Shown here piece after piece: positions 1 to 7,887 of a stretch of DNA of 64,000 nucleotides. Source of the stretch: JAGOPY01 sp964619555 (lineage in GTDB: Bacteria > Bacteroidota > Bacteroidia > Bacteroidales > JAGOPY01); assembly GCA_964619555.1 (NCBI GenBank), contig CAZUDV010000015.1:47838-111837 (forward strand), given 5' to 3'. Each line of letters starts with the position of its first letter. The first letter of the stretch is position 1. The notes below the pieces were generated by a model. That model ran no database searches, was not told the DNA's origin, and saw only the letters and a list, made by a program, of their open reading frames with translations. Position numbers and translations under genes: made by a program.

Positions 1-1
1 T

Positions 2-208
2 TTCCTTATCCTTCAATGGCGGGCGGGCGCTTTGCAGGGTGCCAAACCGGAAGAAGCTTTCTTTGTGAAGGTCGGGCTGAATGAAACCATGACCGAACTG
101 GATATACTGGAAGGTCGTATGATCGTGGAAATTGGAATGGCGGTTGTGCGCCCGGCCGAGTTCATCATCCTGCGTTTCAGCCATAAAATGCTGACCAGCA
201 ATAGTTAA
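2..208 (+). CDS. eCIS/phage tail sheath protein, C-terminal fragment
   Basis: The gene enters from the left edge of the window; 68 residues remain, read from base 2 to a TAA at 206-208. The sequence carries the hallmark end of contractile tail sheath proteins: a FVKVGLNETMT-type strand, then an LEGRMIVEIGMAVVRPAEFI segment close to the C-terminus. Sheath subunits form the outer contractile cylinder that drives the inner tube through a target membrane. It lies 55 bp upstream of two tube genes, the order expected in Afp/PVC/MAC-type injection systems. The upstream part, and probably further sheath paralogues and the cap gene, lie outside the window. The family call is firm; the full length cannot be judged. 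Confidence 0.85.
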   Translation, partial: FLILQWRAGALQGAKPEEAFFVKVGLNETMTELDILEGRMIVEIGMAVVRPAEFIILRFSHKMLTSNS

Positions 209-263
209 CATACTATTTCACTAAAAATATTATCAGATAATTAATCTCTAAAAAATAAAAGTT

Positions 264-695
264 ATGGCAAATTACCCATTACCGAAGTTTCATTTCCAGG
301 TCCAGTGGGGCGGTTCGCGGATCGGTTTTTCCGAAGTGACCGGCCTGACCATTGAGAATGAAGTGATTGAATACCGCGAAGGGAGCAGCCCCGAATACAA
401 TAAAATCAAAATGCCGGGATTGCATAAGTTCGGGAACATCACCCTTAAAAGAGGCATCTTCGCCAACGACAATGAGTATTTCGACTGGCTGAACACCGTG
501 AAGCTGAATACCATCGAACGAAGGGATATCCTCATCAGCCTTCTGAATGAGAATCACGAACCGGTGGTATCCTTCAAGGTCAAGCAGGCATGGCCGGTAA
601 AGATACAGGCCCCGGACCTGAAAAGCGACGGGAACGAAGTGGCCATTGAAAGCATTGAACTGGCTCATGAAGGTTTGGTCATCCAAAATGAATAG
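264..695 (+). CDS. eCIS inner tube protein (gp19/Afp1-Afp5 family)
   Basis: A 143-residue protein of the T4 gp19-like tail tube family. It starts with the typical YPLPKFHFQV strand and continues with GFSEVTGL, a basic KMPG turn and an LKRGIF strand. C-terminal strands around ISLLNENHEPVVSF and residues 130-140 complete the Hcp/gp19-like beta-barrel. Subunits of this family stack as hexameric rings to make the tube through which cargo is carried. A second, diverged copy follows after 8 bp, as Afp1 and Afp5 do in known clusters; which copy is the bulk tube and which the tube initiator cannot be told from sequence alone. The start is the first ATG after an AT-rich 55-bp gap. Confidence 0.9.
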   Translation: MANYPLPKFHFQVQWGGSRIGFSEVTGLTIENEVIEYREGSSPEYNKIKMPGLHKFGNITLKRGIFANDNEYFDWLNTVKLNTIERRDILISLLNENHEPVVSFKVKQAWPVKIQAPDLKSDGNEVAIESIELAHEGLVIQNE

Positions 696-703
696 CAGAT
701 CTG

Positions 704-1156
704 ATGGCTGATCCAGCAAAAAATTACCCTCCGGTCGGATTTCATTTCCGGGTGGTTTTTACGGGAATTGGGAAGAGCGATATCGACAGCCGGTTTCAGT
801 CGGTTTCCGGGTTGAATATGGAACTGGAAACCGAATCGAAGAAGGAAGGCGGGGAAAACCGGTACGAGCATGTGCTGCCGGTCCGTGCCAAATTCCCGGT
901 CCTTGTGCTGAAACGAGGACTGGTCAAGGATTCCGACCTGCTGACAAAATGGTGCAACGAGGCTTTTCAGTCGCTGATCATCAAACCGGTGGATCTGACC
1001 ATTTCGCTGCTGAATGAAGCTCATGAACCGTTGATGACCTGGAATGTGAAGCACGCCTGGCCGAGGAAATGGAGCCACAGCGACCTGAATGCCGAACAAA
1101 CGGGACTGGCGATCGAAACTTTCGAACTTCAGTACCAATATTTCACCCTTTCATAA
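704..1156 (+). CDS. eCIS second tube protein / tube initiator (gp19 family)
   Basis: A 150-residue gp19-family protein with the same fold signature as the gene before it (YPPVGFHFRV near the N-terminus, SVSGLNMELE, LKRGLV, ISLLNEAHEPL). It differs through a longer first loop (residues 20-30) and a more charged middle (ESKKEGGENRYEH). In Afp-type systems a diverged tube paralogue sits between the bulk tube and the spike as an initiator or adaptor ring, and position and divergence fit that role here. It is separated from the upstream tube gene by 8 bp and from the downstream DUF5908 gene by 9 bp, so the three should be co-translated. The family is clear; the initiator role is inferred. Confidence 0.85.
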   Translation: MADPAKNYPPVGFHFRVVFTGIGKSDIDSRFQSVSGLNMELETESKKEGGENRYEHVLPVRAKFPVLVLKRGLVKDSDLLTKWCNEAFQSLIIKPVDLTISLLNEAHEPLMTWNVKHAWPRKWSHSDLNAEQTGLAIETFELQYQYFTLS

Positions 1157-1165
1157 TTCAAAGTC

Positions 1166-1342
1166 ATGCCATTAGAAATCAGAGAATTGAATATCCGCGT
1201 CAGCGTCAGCCAGAACCAGCAGGAACAGGAAAGTACACCTGAACCGGCCGGTGCGGGGGGAGCAACCCCGGAAAAGGACGAGCTTATAAGCGAATGTGTG
1301 GAGCAGGTCATGGAATTGTTGAAACTTCAAAACGAACGCTGA
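1166..1342 (+). CDS. DUF5908-type small eCIS protein (Afp6 position)
   Basis: A 58-residue protein starting MPLEIRELNIRVSV, the conserved opening of the DUF5908 family found in Bacteroidota contractile injection clusters. A Pro/Gly/Ala/Glu linker follows, then a short C-terminal helix (ELISECVEQVMELLKLQ). Its TGA overlaps the ATG of the next gene (TGATG at 1340-1344), a translational-coupling junction. It occupies the place of Afp6 between the tube and LysM genes. Its function is unknown; an assembly or adaptor role near the baseplate is an inference from position only. Confidence 0.75.
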   Translation: MPLEIRELNIRVSVSQNQQEQESTPEPAGAGGATPEKDELISECVEQVMELLKLQNER

Positions 1343-2013
1343 TGGCAAATAATGTATCCAAACTGAAGATCTTCTCTTATCCCGAAGCTGACCGGAAGAC
1401 TTCCGATGACAACATGGAGGTTCTGGTCAACCCGGAAAGTTATTCCCAGAAGATCACCGTCAAGTTTTCCGAAAAGCAGGCGCCGGGAACCACAGCCAAG
1501 ATGCCTAAATTCAGCAAAATGGAACCTCAGAAGCTGGATTTTGAACTGCTTTTCGACAGCACGGGTGTCATCAACGGGGTAAAGGATGAGACGAACGGGG
1601 TAGAAGCGGAACTCGCCAAATTCAAGAAACTCGTCTTGGAATACAAGGGCGATAAGCACCGGCCCCGGTTCCTGAGCATATACTGGGGGACGTTGAAATT
1701 TGACTGCTGTCTCGAGAACCTGGATATCACTTACAAGCTCTTCCGGGCCGACGGCCTGCCTCTGCGGGCGCTGGCCAAGACCAGTTTCATCGGATCGATG
1801 GATGACACCAAACGCGTGGCAAAAGAAAATGCCAGCTCTCCCGATCTTACGCATGTCAGGACAGTGATGGAAGGGGATACCCTGCCGTTGATGGCCTTTA
1901 AAATTTACGGAGATCCGAAGTATTACATTGAAGTGGCCAAAGCCAATGGCCTGGATGATTTCAGGGAACTGAAAACCGGTTCCCGCATATTTTTCCCTCC
2001 AATAGCCAGATAA
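1342..2013 (+). CDS. eCIS tube/baseplate protein with C-terminal LysM domain (Afp7-like)
   Basis: A 223-residue protein. The first ~150 residues match the CIS tube/gp53-like fold (a VLVNPESYSQ strand, KMPKFSKMEPQKLDFELLFD, an FLSIYWGTLKF strand). A C-terminal LysM-like module follows (residues ~175-223: VMEGDTLPLMAFKIYGDP, then ELKTGSRIFFPP). In Afp/PVC particles this protein lies at the tube-baseplate junction, and the LysM-like part is structural rather than a known glycan binder. The start at 1342 was chosen because its ATG overlaps the stop of the DUF5908 gene; an upstream in-frame ATG at 1294 would overlap that gene by 49 bp. Confidence 0.85.
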   Translation: MANNVSKLKIFSYPEADRKTSDDNMEVLVNPESYSQKITVKFSEKQAPGTTAKMPKFSKMEPQKLDFELLFDSTGVINGVKDETNGVEAELAKFKKLVLEYKGDKHRPRFLSIYWGTLKFDCCLENLDITYKLFRADGLPLRALAKTSFIGSMDDTKRVAKENASSPDLTHVRTVMEGDTLPLMAFKIYGDPKYYIEVAKANGLDDFRELKTGSRIFFPPIAR

Positions 2014-2014
2014 T

Positions 2015-3766
2015 ATGCCGCAGGAACGGAACATACCCACTACCAGGCCAGCTACTGTCGTTACAATTGGTATCAAGATCGATGGTAATGAAATTGCCCG
2101 GACTTACCAGGTTGATTCGATCACCGTCCGAAAAGAAATCAACCGGGTAGCCTGGGCCAAGCTCATTATCCTTGACGGGGCACCTTCCGAAGGTAGTTTC
2201 AGGGCAAGCAACGAACAACTTTTTATCCCGGGTAAGGAAATTGAGATCCTCAGCGGTTATCAAAATGATAATTACACTTTGTTTAAAGGGTTGATTGTCA
2301 GGCATTCCGTTAAGTTGCGCGGTGGCGGGGCCTCGCAGCTCGTCCTGGAATGCCGCGATAAGGTTTTCCGGATGACGATTGGCCGCAAAAGCCGTTATTT
2401 CCAGGAAATGAAAGACAGCGATGTCATTTCACAGATTGCAGGCTCCTACAGCGGCATCGACTGTACGGCAGAGGCTACCCGGGTCACTCATAAGGAATTG
2501 GTTCAGTATGATTGCACCGATTGGGACTTTATCGTGTCCAGGGCCGATGCCAATGGCAGGATATGCCTTAATGATGACGGCACGTTGGCTGTCAAATCGC
2601 CTGACCTGGCCCAGTCTCCCGTCCTGTCGCTGCTTTATGGCGCAACCATCCTCGAATTCGATGCGGAGATCGACGCCCGTCATCAGCTTAAAAAAGTAAC
2701 ATCCCAGGCCTGGAGCCATAGTGACCAGGATATGCTCAAATCGGAAGGTTCCGATCCGAATGTCAATCTCATCGGTAACATGACCAGTGCCCAGCTGGCA
2801 GAGGTATCCGGATTACAGGATTACATCCTGGATCATGGGGGAAGAGTGGAAGAAGCCGAATTGCAAGCCTGGGCCGATTCCCTGGTGCTTAAACGACAAT
2901 TGGCCAAGGTCCGCGGAAGGGTCAAATGCAAAGGGGTGCATACGGTCAAGCCAGGAATGCTGGTCGAACTGGGCGGGATAGGCGACCGGTTCAACGGAAA
3001 GGCCTTCGTTAGCGGGATCCAGCATTTCATTGCCGCCGGCGACTGGCAACTGGACATTCAGTTTGGCCTGGATCCGGTTTGGTTTGCTGAAAGCGCTGAG
3101 ATCCATGACAGGCCGGCCTCAGCGTTACTGGCGGCAATACATGGACTGCAGGTAGGGATTGTGACGCAGATACACGACGATCCCGATAGCGAAAACCGGA
3201 TCAAGGTCAGGTTTCCTGTCATCAGTACGTCTGAAGATGGCATCTGGGCGCGACTTGCAACCCTGGATGCGGGTAATGAACGGGGAACCTTTTTCCTTCC
3301 GGAAATCGGGGACGAAGTAATTGTCGGGTTTATCAATGACGATCCGCGCGATGCCATCGTACTCGGCATGATGCATAGCAGCGCTTTACCGGCGCCCCTT
3401 ACCGCGGAGGATAGCAATCCGAAAAAAGGACTCGTGACGCGGAGCAGGATGAAAATGATCTTCGACGATGATCTCAAACAATTTTTGCTGGAGACTCCGG
3501 CAGGGAAGAAGGTCATCCTGGATGAGGATGCCGATGAAATAACGATATCGGATGATCATCAGAACAAACTGGTGATGAACGCGGATGGTATCAGCATCGA
3601 AAGTCTTGGAGAGGTCAGGATCAAAGCGCAGAAAGACATTAAGATCGAAGGGATTAACGTGGAGACGAAGGCCCAGGCCTCCCTGAGGGTAGAAGGCTCG
3701 GCCAGTGCCGAAGTCAAAGCGGGAGGCTCCCTTACATTAAAGGGATCATTGATCCAGATAAATTAA
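2015..3766 (+). CDS. VgrG-like central spike protein (Afp8-like)
   Basis: A 583-residue spike protein. The N-terminal ~360 residues form the gp27/VgrG-type hub (VDSITVRKEINRVAWAKL, then LVLECRDKVFRMTIGRKSRY). A gp5-type OB domain follows (residues ~373-460: GIVTQIHDDPDSENRIKVRF, FFLPEIGDEVIVGF). The C-terminal ~110 residues are short repeats of the triple-stranded beta-helix (IRIKAQKDIKIEGINV and similar) that tapers the spike. It begins one base after the LysM gene and is followed after 10 bp by its PAAR cap. No extra C-terminal effector domain is present, so this is a structural spike. Confidence 0.92.
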   Translation: MPQERNIPTTRPATVVTIGIKIDGNEIARTYQVDSITVRKEINRVAWAKLIILDGAPSEGSFRASNEQLFIPGKEIEILSGYQNDNYTLFKGLIVRHSVKLRGGGASQLVLECRDKVFRMTIGRKSRYFQEMKDSDVISQIAGSYSGIDCTAEATRVTHKELVQYDCTDWDFIVSRADANGRICLNDDGTLAVKSPDLAQSPVLSLLYGATILEFDAEIDARHQLKKVTSQAWSHSDQDMLKSEGSDPNVNLIGNMTSAQLAEVSGLQDYILDHGGRVEEAELQAWADSLVLKRQLAKVRGRVKCKGVHTVKPGMLVELGGIGDRFNGKAFVSGIQHFIAAGDWQLDIQFGLDPVWFAESAEIHDRPASALLAAIHGLQVGIVTQIHDDPDSENRIKVRFPVISTSEDGIWARLATLDAGNERGTFFLPEIGDEVIVGFINDDPRDAIVLGMMHSSALPAPLTAEDSNPKKGLVTRSRMKMIFDDDLKQFLLETPAGKKVILDEDADEITISDDHQNKLVMNADGISIESLGEVRIKAQKDIKIEGINVETKAQASLRVEGSASAEVKAGGSLTLKGSLIQIN

Positions 3767-3776
3767 AATAAAAGAT

Positions 3777-4070
3777 ATGCCACCAGCAGCCAGAGTATCC
3801 GATATGCATACCTGCCCAATGGTCGATCCGGGCCCTAAGCCTCATGTGGGAGGGCCGGTAATGCCCCCGGGAGCCGCTACCGTGCTGATCGGAGGGATGC
3901 CGGCTGCTACGGTCGGCGATATGTGCGTTTGCAGTGGCCCTCCCGATTCAATCGTCATGGGCTCTTCAACCGTAATGATCGGAGGGAAACCGGCGGCCCG
4001 AATGGGGGATGCCACGGCCCACGGTGGGATCATCGTGGCCGGTTGTCCGACAGTAATGATAGGTGGATAA
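3777..4070 (+). CDS. PAAR-domain spike tip protein (Afp10-like)
   Basis: A 97-residue protein that is almost entirely a PAAR domain: an N-terminal MPPAARVSDMHTCP segment, Gly/Pro-rich turns (GGPVMPPGAATVLIGG) and repeated VMIGGKPAA motifs. His12 and cysteines at 13, 47 and 49 are candidate metal ligands. PAAR proteins sharpen the spike and can carry effectors; this one has no extension, so it is a plain tip. Here it precedes the gp25 gene, whereas in Afp the order is gp25 then PAAR, a small local rearrangement. Confidence 0.9.
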   Translation: MPPAARVSDMHTCPMVDPGPKPHVGGPVMPPGAATVLIGGMPAATVGDMCVCSGPPDSIVMGSSTVMIGGKPAARMGDATAHGGIIVAGCPTVMIGG

Positions 4071-4081
4071 TAGACAGACAA

Positions 4082-4504
4082 ATGAGCACAGAACAGGCAT
4101 TTTTAGGCAGGGGATGGGGATTTCCCCCTGAATTCGGCAAAGCTTCCAAAAGCATTGAAATGTTTGAGGGAGAAAAAGACATTGAAAGCAGCCTGGAGAT
4201 ATTGCTTTCCACCAGGCTGGGGGAAAGGATCATGCAACCGAATTATGGCTGTAACCTCGATGAAATGGTATTTGAAGCGATGAACCTGACCATGCTGACC
4301 TATCTGAAGGACCTGGTGGAAAATGCCATCCTTTACTTTGAACCTCGTATCGACCTGGAAGGGGTTGACATAGATACTTCCAGGGAAACCGAAGGCGTGC
4401 TCCTTATCCGGATCGAATATACGGTCAGAACAACCAATTCGCGTTTCAATTATGTCTATCCTTTTTATAAAAATGAAGGGACCAACTTGTTAACCAACAA
4501 ATGA
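4082..4504 (+). CDS. GPW/gp25-family baseplate wedge protein (Afp9-like)
   Basis: A 140-residue protein starting MSTEQAFLGRGWGFPPEF, the usual opening of gp25-like proteins. The family core follows: EGEKDIESSLEILLSTRLGE, then the near-invariant RIMQPNYGCNL motif. gp25 is a conserved baseplate wedge part that links sheath and tube initiation. The start at 4082 begins the family homology and lies 11 bp after the PAAR stop; a longer frame beginning at 3923 would only overlap the PAAR gene. Its TGA overlaps the next ATG (ATGA at 4501-4504). Confidence 0.92.
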   Translation: MSTEQAFLGRGWGFPPEFGKASKSIEMFEGEKDIESSLEILLSTRLGERIMQPNYGCNLDEMVFEAMNLTMLTYLKDLVENAILYFEPRIDLEGVDIDTSRETEGVLLIRIEYTVRTTNSRFNYVYPFYKNEGTNLLTNK

Positions 4505-7500
4505 CCATGGCACTGAACTGCAAGCATAACCACCCCCTTCAGCATAATGGCACCAGCCAGGATAAACGCTTCCTGGAAGCGCTGGAACCAGGCTTTGCCA
4601 GGGTCCACGAATTCTCGCTTAAGGACTGGATGCAGTTTGCCTGGCATTTTGCCCGGCACCTGAACTATTTTTCAGTGTCCGATGATGTGAATCCGGACGG
4701 CAACTGGCAGGCATTTTTCAAGGCCGAAGATGAACTGGAAACTTACCTAAGGGATGCCGCCCTGGTATCGGATGAAACCTGGATCCCTTCCGGGGAGAGG
4801 CAAAAGATTGAAAATCGGGAACCCCGGGGGAACTACGAGCCCCATCTGGCATTGTTCCTGAGCTTCCTGAAACTGACGAAATTCGCCCAGTCACATCTGA
4901 ATAGTCTTACCGGAAGGCACCTGGATTTTTATTATACCCAGGTACTCAGGCTAAGCAGGAAGCCGGCAGTGCCCGACAGGGTCCATTTGCTTTTTGAACT
5001 TGCCAGGAATGCCGGTGAGGAACTGGTCAAAAGCAATTCTCTTATTGAAGCCGGAAAGGACAAGACCGGAAAACCATTGAGATATGCCACATCGGAAGAA
5101 ATGACAGTAAATACGGCCCGGGTTTCCCTGCTGAAAAGCGTATTTCATCAAAAGGGCAGGATGGTCAGGTATGCGGAAATGACTAACTCATCCGATGGCC
5201 TTGGAACAGAGTTCAAAGAAGAAGATCCCGACTGGCAGGCCTTTGGAAATGAAAGCTGGCCGGCAGCTACCCTGGGTTTCGGACTTGCCTCGGCAGTGCT
5301 GTTGCTGAAGGAAGGGGTTCGGTTGATCCATGTCTCCATGGAGTTAAAGGTGAAGGATGCAAGTGATCTGCCTGATAAAGAAACTGTCCGGAAGCAAATA
5401 AAAGTATTCGTGACTGGTGAAAAGGACTGGATGCATCTGCCCGATGTGACCGTCAGCCAGGTGCCTGCTTCGGCAAAAGCTAAACTTGAATTTACAGTTC
5501 ATGCGGATGAGTCGCAAAAAGCGATTGTTCCATATGATATTAAGGTTCACGGGGAACGGTTCAATACCAATCTGCCGGTGATGAGGGTGTTGTTCAACAC
5601 GCAGGAAGAGAATGGCTATTATGTTTATTCCGCTTTTTCCAATGCTGTCATCACAGGGGCGACCATTACAGTTGATGTCAAAGGTGTGAAGGATCTGTCC
5701 GTGGAAAACGACCATGGCAGGCTGGACCCTTCCAGGCCGTTTTACCCGTTTGGCCCACTTCCGAAAAAAGGTTCAGGATTCTATATCGGGAGTTCGGAAA
5801 TTTTTCAGAAAAAATGGAAAAACATCAAATTGAATATCAACTGGAAAGATAAACCGGGCCTTGCTCAACAATATATAGCTTATCGTTCCCAATTCATTAC
5901 TGGAAACAGCAGCAATTATAATCTGCAGACAACCGGTGCCCTTGACGGCAGTGCCATAGTGACGGGGGATAGCTACTTCACAGTCTTTCCTCAATACATC
6001 AAAGACAACAGATGGTACCCGGAAAGCGCTCCACCGGACTTGCCGGGACTTTTCGACAGCCCCCTTGAAATTGACCGGGATGCGGCTGATCCGGGAGTCG
6101 CCTCCCTGCCCGCTGTTCCGCCATTACTGATGCGTAAAGGGATCGATGTGAATAAAGCCACCCTTAGAAATTATCTGCTTCCGCAGGCCAAGCCGGATGA
6201 CAGCAAAACATCTAGGAAAAAGGTTTCCATCAGCTCCAGATTTGAATCTGCCAGGTTCAATCCAGGTTTCCGGACATTAGCTGTCATTACGGAAAATTTC
6301 AATCCGGCTACCCGGTCTGATTATCTGAAACTGACCCTGCAACAAGACTTTCTGCATAGCCATTATCCGAGACTGTTAACGCTGGCCATGGTGGCAAAAA
6401 CAGCCCCGCCTTCCGGGAATCCCAATATCCTTATGCCTCAGGAACCTTATACTCCGGTGATTGCCTCCATGACCATCGATTATCAGGCCTCGGCAAAAAA
6501 TGTTTTCGTTTTCGACAAATCGGCTTCTCCCAAATCACGGTACGATAATTTCGTTTCGCGGTCCATTCAGCTCTTTCATGAACATCCTTTCGGCCAGGCA
6601 GAGCAACATGTTTTCCTTAAAGAGCAATGCGATTTCATCGATCCGAATGAAAGGCGGAATATCAGGCTTCTTCCGGCTTATTCGCCGGAGGGTGAGTTAT
6701 ATATCGGTTTGCAGGGCGCACAGCCTTCCGGTATTGTCAATTTGCTGGTTCAGTCGGTGGAAGGCAGCGAAAATCCATTGGCCCCGACATTTACGGGTGA
6801 GAAGAAAATAGAGTGGTTTGCCCTCTCGAACAATGAGTGGAAACCGCTGAACAGGGATTTTATAACCGGTGACAGCACCAATCATTTCCTTCGTCCTGGG
6901 ATTGTAAAAATATCGCTCCCTGCAATGGTCAATGAAAGCAATACAATCCTGGACTCCGGCCATATCTGGCTGAAGGCTCAATTGCCCGAAGGGTTGGACC
7001 ATACATCGGTTTGCAGACTGGCGGGAGTCTTTGCCCAGGCCGTCGAAGCAAGATTTTCAGACAATGGAAATGACTTATCGCACCTGAGGGCCTCCTTACC
7101 GGCTTTTACCATATCGAAATTCGTCGAAAAACCGGCATTGGTCAAATCTGTCACCCAACCTTACGGTTCATTCGGAGGGGCGCCGGAAGAGAATGACAGG
7201 GATTTTTATCAGCGCGTGAGTGAGCGGTTAAGGCACAAGCAGCGGGCTGTCAGCATCTGGGATTATGAACGGCTGGTTTTACAACAATTTCCTTCCGTTT
7301 ATAAGGTTAAATGCCTCAGCCATACCTCCACCCGGAACGAAGCAGGTTCTCCGGATTATTTCGAGCTCTCTCCCGGATTTGTTACACTTATAGTGATCCC
7401 CGATATCCGTAACCGGAACAGTTTCGATCCGCTCCAGCCCCGGGCAAGTCAGAATCTGCTGAGGGAAATCGAAGATTTCCTGGATCCCCTTAATTCACTT

Positions 7501-7887
7501 CATGTAAGGTTTGATGCGGATAACCCGGATTATGAAACGGTCTTCCTGGATTTCAGGGTGAAATTTTACGATCAGTATGATGCCAATGCTTACCGGAATA
7601 TCCTGAATGAAGATATTGTCAGGTACCTGTCACCCTGGGCATTCGGGGAGTTTTCCGATATCCGCTTCGGAGGGACGCTTTATAAAAGTGTTATTATCAG
7701 GTTTATCGAAGAACGGTCTTATGTTGATTTCATATCTGATTTTAAAATGTACCAGAGAATTGGAGAAGGCGACCAGAATGTCGTTGACCGGAACCAAATC
7801 ACTGCGACCAATGCCAGGGCTATCCTGGTTTCTGCCAGGGGCCACAACATTGGTTTAATAGAAAAAGATGAGGTTTGCCATGAATGA
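4501..7887 (+). CDS. Large baseplate J-type wedge protein (Afp11-like)
   Basis: An 1128-residue protein in the position and size range of Afp11/PVC11. Its C-terminal third carries the baseplate-J signature: KPALVKSVTQPYGSFGGAPE, then NDRDFYQRVSERLRHKQRAV and IWDYERLVLQQFPSV. These proteins build the wedge ring around the spike. The N-terminal ~750 residues are diverged and beta-rich and are probably lineage-specific baseplate decoration. The 4-bp overlap with gp25 supports the start at 4501, although an ATG at 4507 is also possible. It ends overlapping the next baseplate gene. Confidence 0.85.
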   Translation: MTMALNCKHNHPLQHNGTSQDKRFLEALEPGFARVHEFSLKDWMQFAWHFARHLNYFSVSDDVNPDGNWQAFFKAEDELETYLRDAALVSDETWIPSGERQKIENREPRGNYEPHLALFLSFLKLTKFAQSHLNSLTGRHLDFYYTQVLRLSRKPAVPDRVHLLFELARNAGEELVKSNSLIEAGKDKTGKPLRYATSEEMTVNTARVSLLKSVFHQKGRMVRYAEMTNSSDGLGTEFKEEDPDWQAFGNESWPAATLGFGLASAVLLLKEGVRLIHVSMELKVKDASDLPDKETVRKQIKVFVTGEKDWMHLPDVTVSQVPASAKAKLEFTVHADESQKAIVPYDIKVHGERFNTNLPVMRVLFNTQEENGYYVYSAFSNAVITGATITVDVKGVKDLSVENDHGRLDPSRPFYPFGPLPKKGSGFYIGSSEIFQKKWKNIKLNINWKDKPGLAQQYIAYRSQFITGNSSNYNLQTTGALDGSAIVTGDSYFTVFPQYIKDNRWYPESAPPDLPGLFDSPLEIDRDAADPGVASLPAVPPLLMRKGIDVNKATLRNYLLPQAKPDDSKTSRKKVSISSRFESARFNPGFRTLAVITENFNPATRSDYLKLTLQQDFLHSHYPRLLTLAMVAKTAPPSGNPNILMPQEPYTPVIASMTIDYQASAKNVFVFDKSASPKSRYDNFVSRSIQLFHEHPFGQAEQHVFLKEQCDFIDPNERRNIRLLPAYSPEGELYIGLQGAQPSGIVNLLVQSVEGSENPLAPTFTGEKKIEWFALSNNEWKPLNRDFITGDSTNHFLRPGIVKISLPAMVNESNTILDSGHIWLKAQLPEGLDHTSVCRLAGVFAQAVEARFSDNGNDLSHLRASLPAFTISKFVEKPALVKSVTQPYGSFGGAPEENDRDFYQRVSERLRHKQRAVSIWDYERLVLQQFPSVYKVKCLSHTSTRNEAGSPDYFELSPGFVTLIVIPDIRNRNSFDPLQPRASQNLLREIEDFLDPLNSLHVRFDADNPDYETVFLDFRVKFYDQYDANAYRNILNEDIVRYLSPWAFGEFSDIRFGGTLYKSVIIRFIEERSYVDFISDFKMYQRIGEGDQNVVDRNQITATNARAILVSARGHNIGLIEKDEVCHE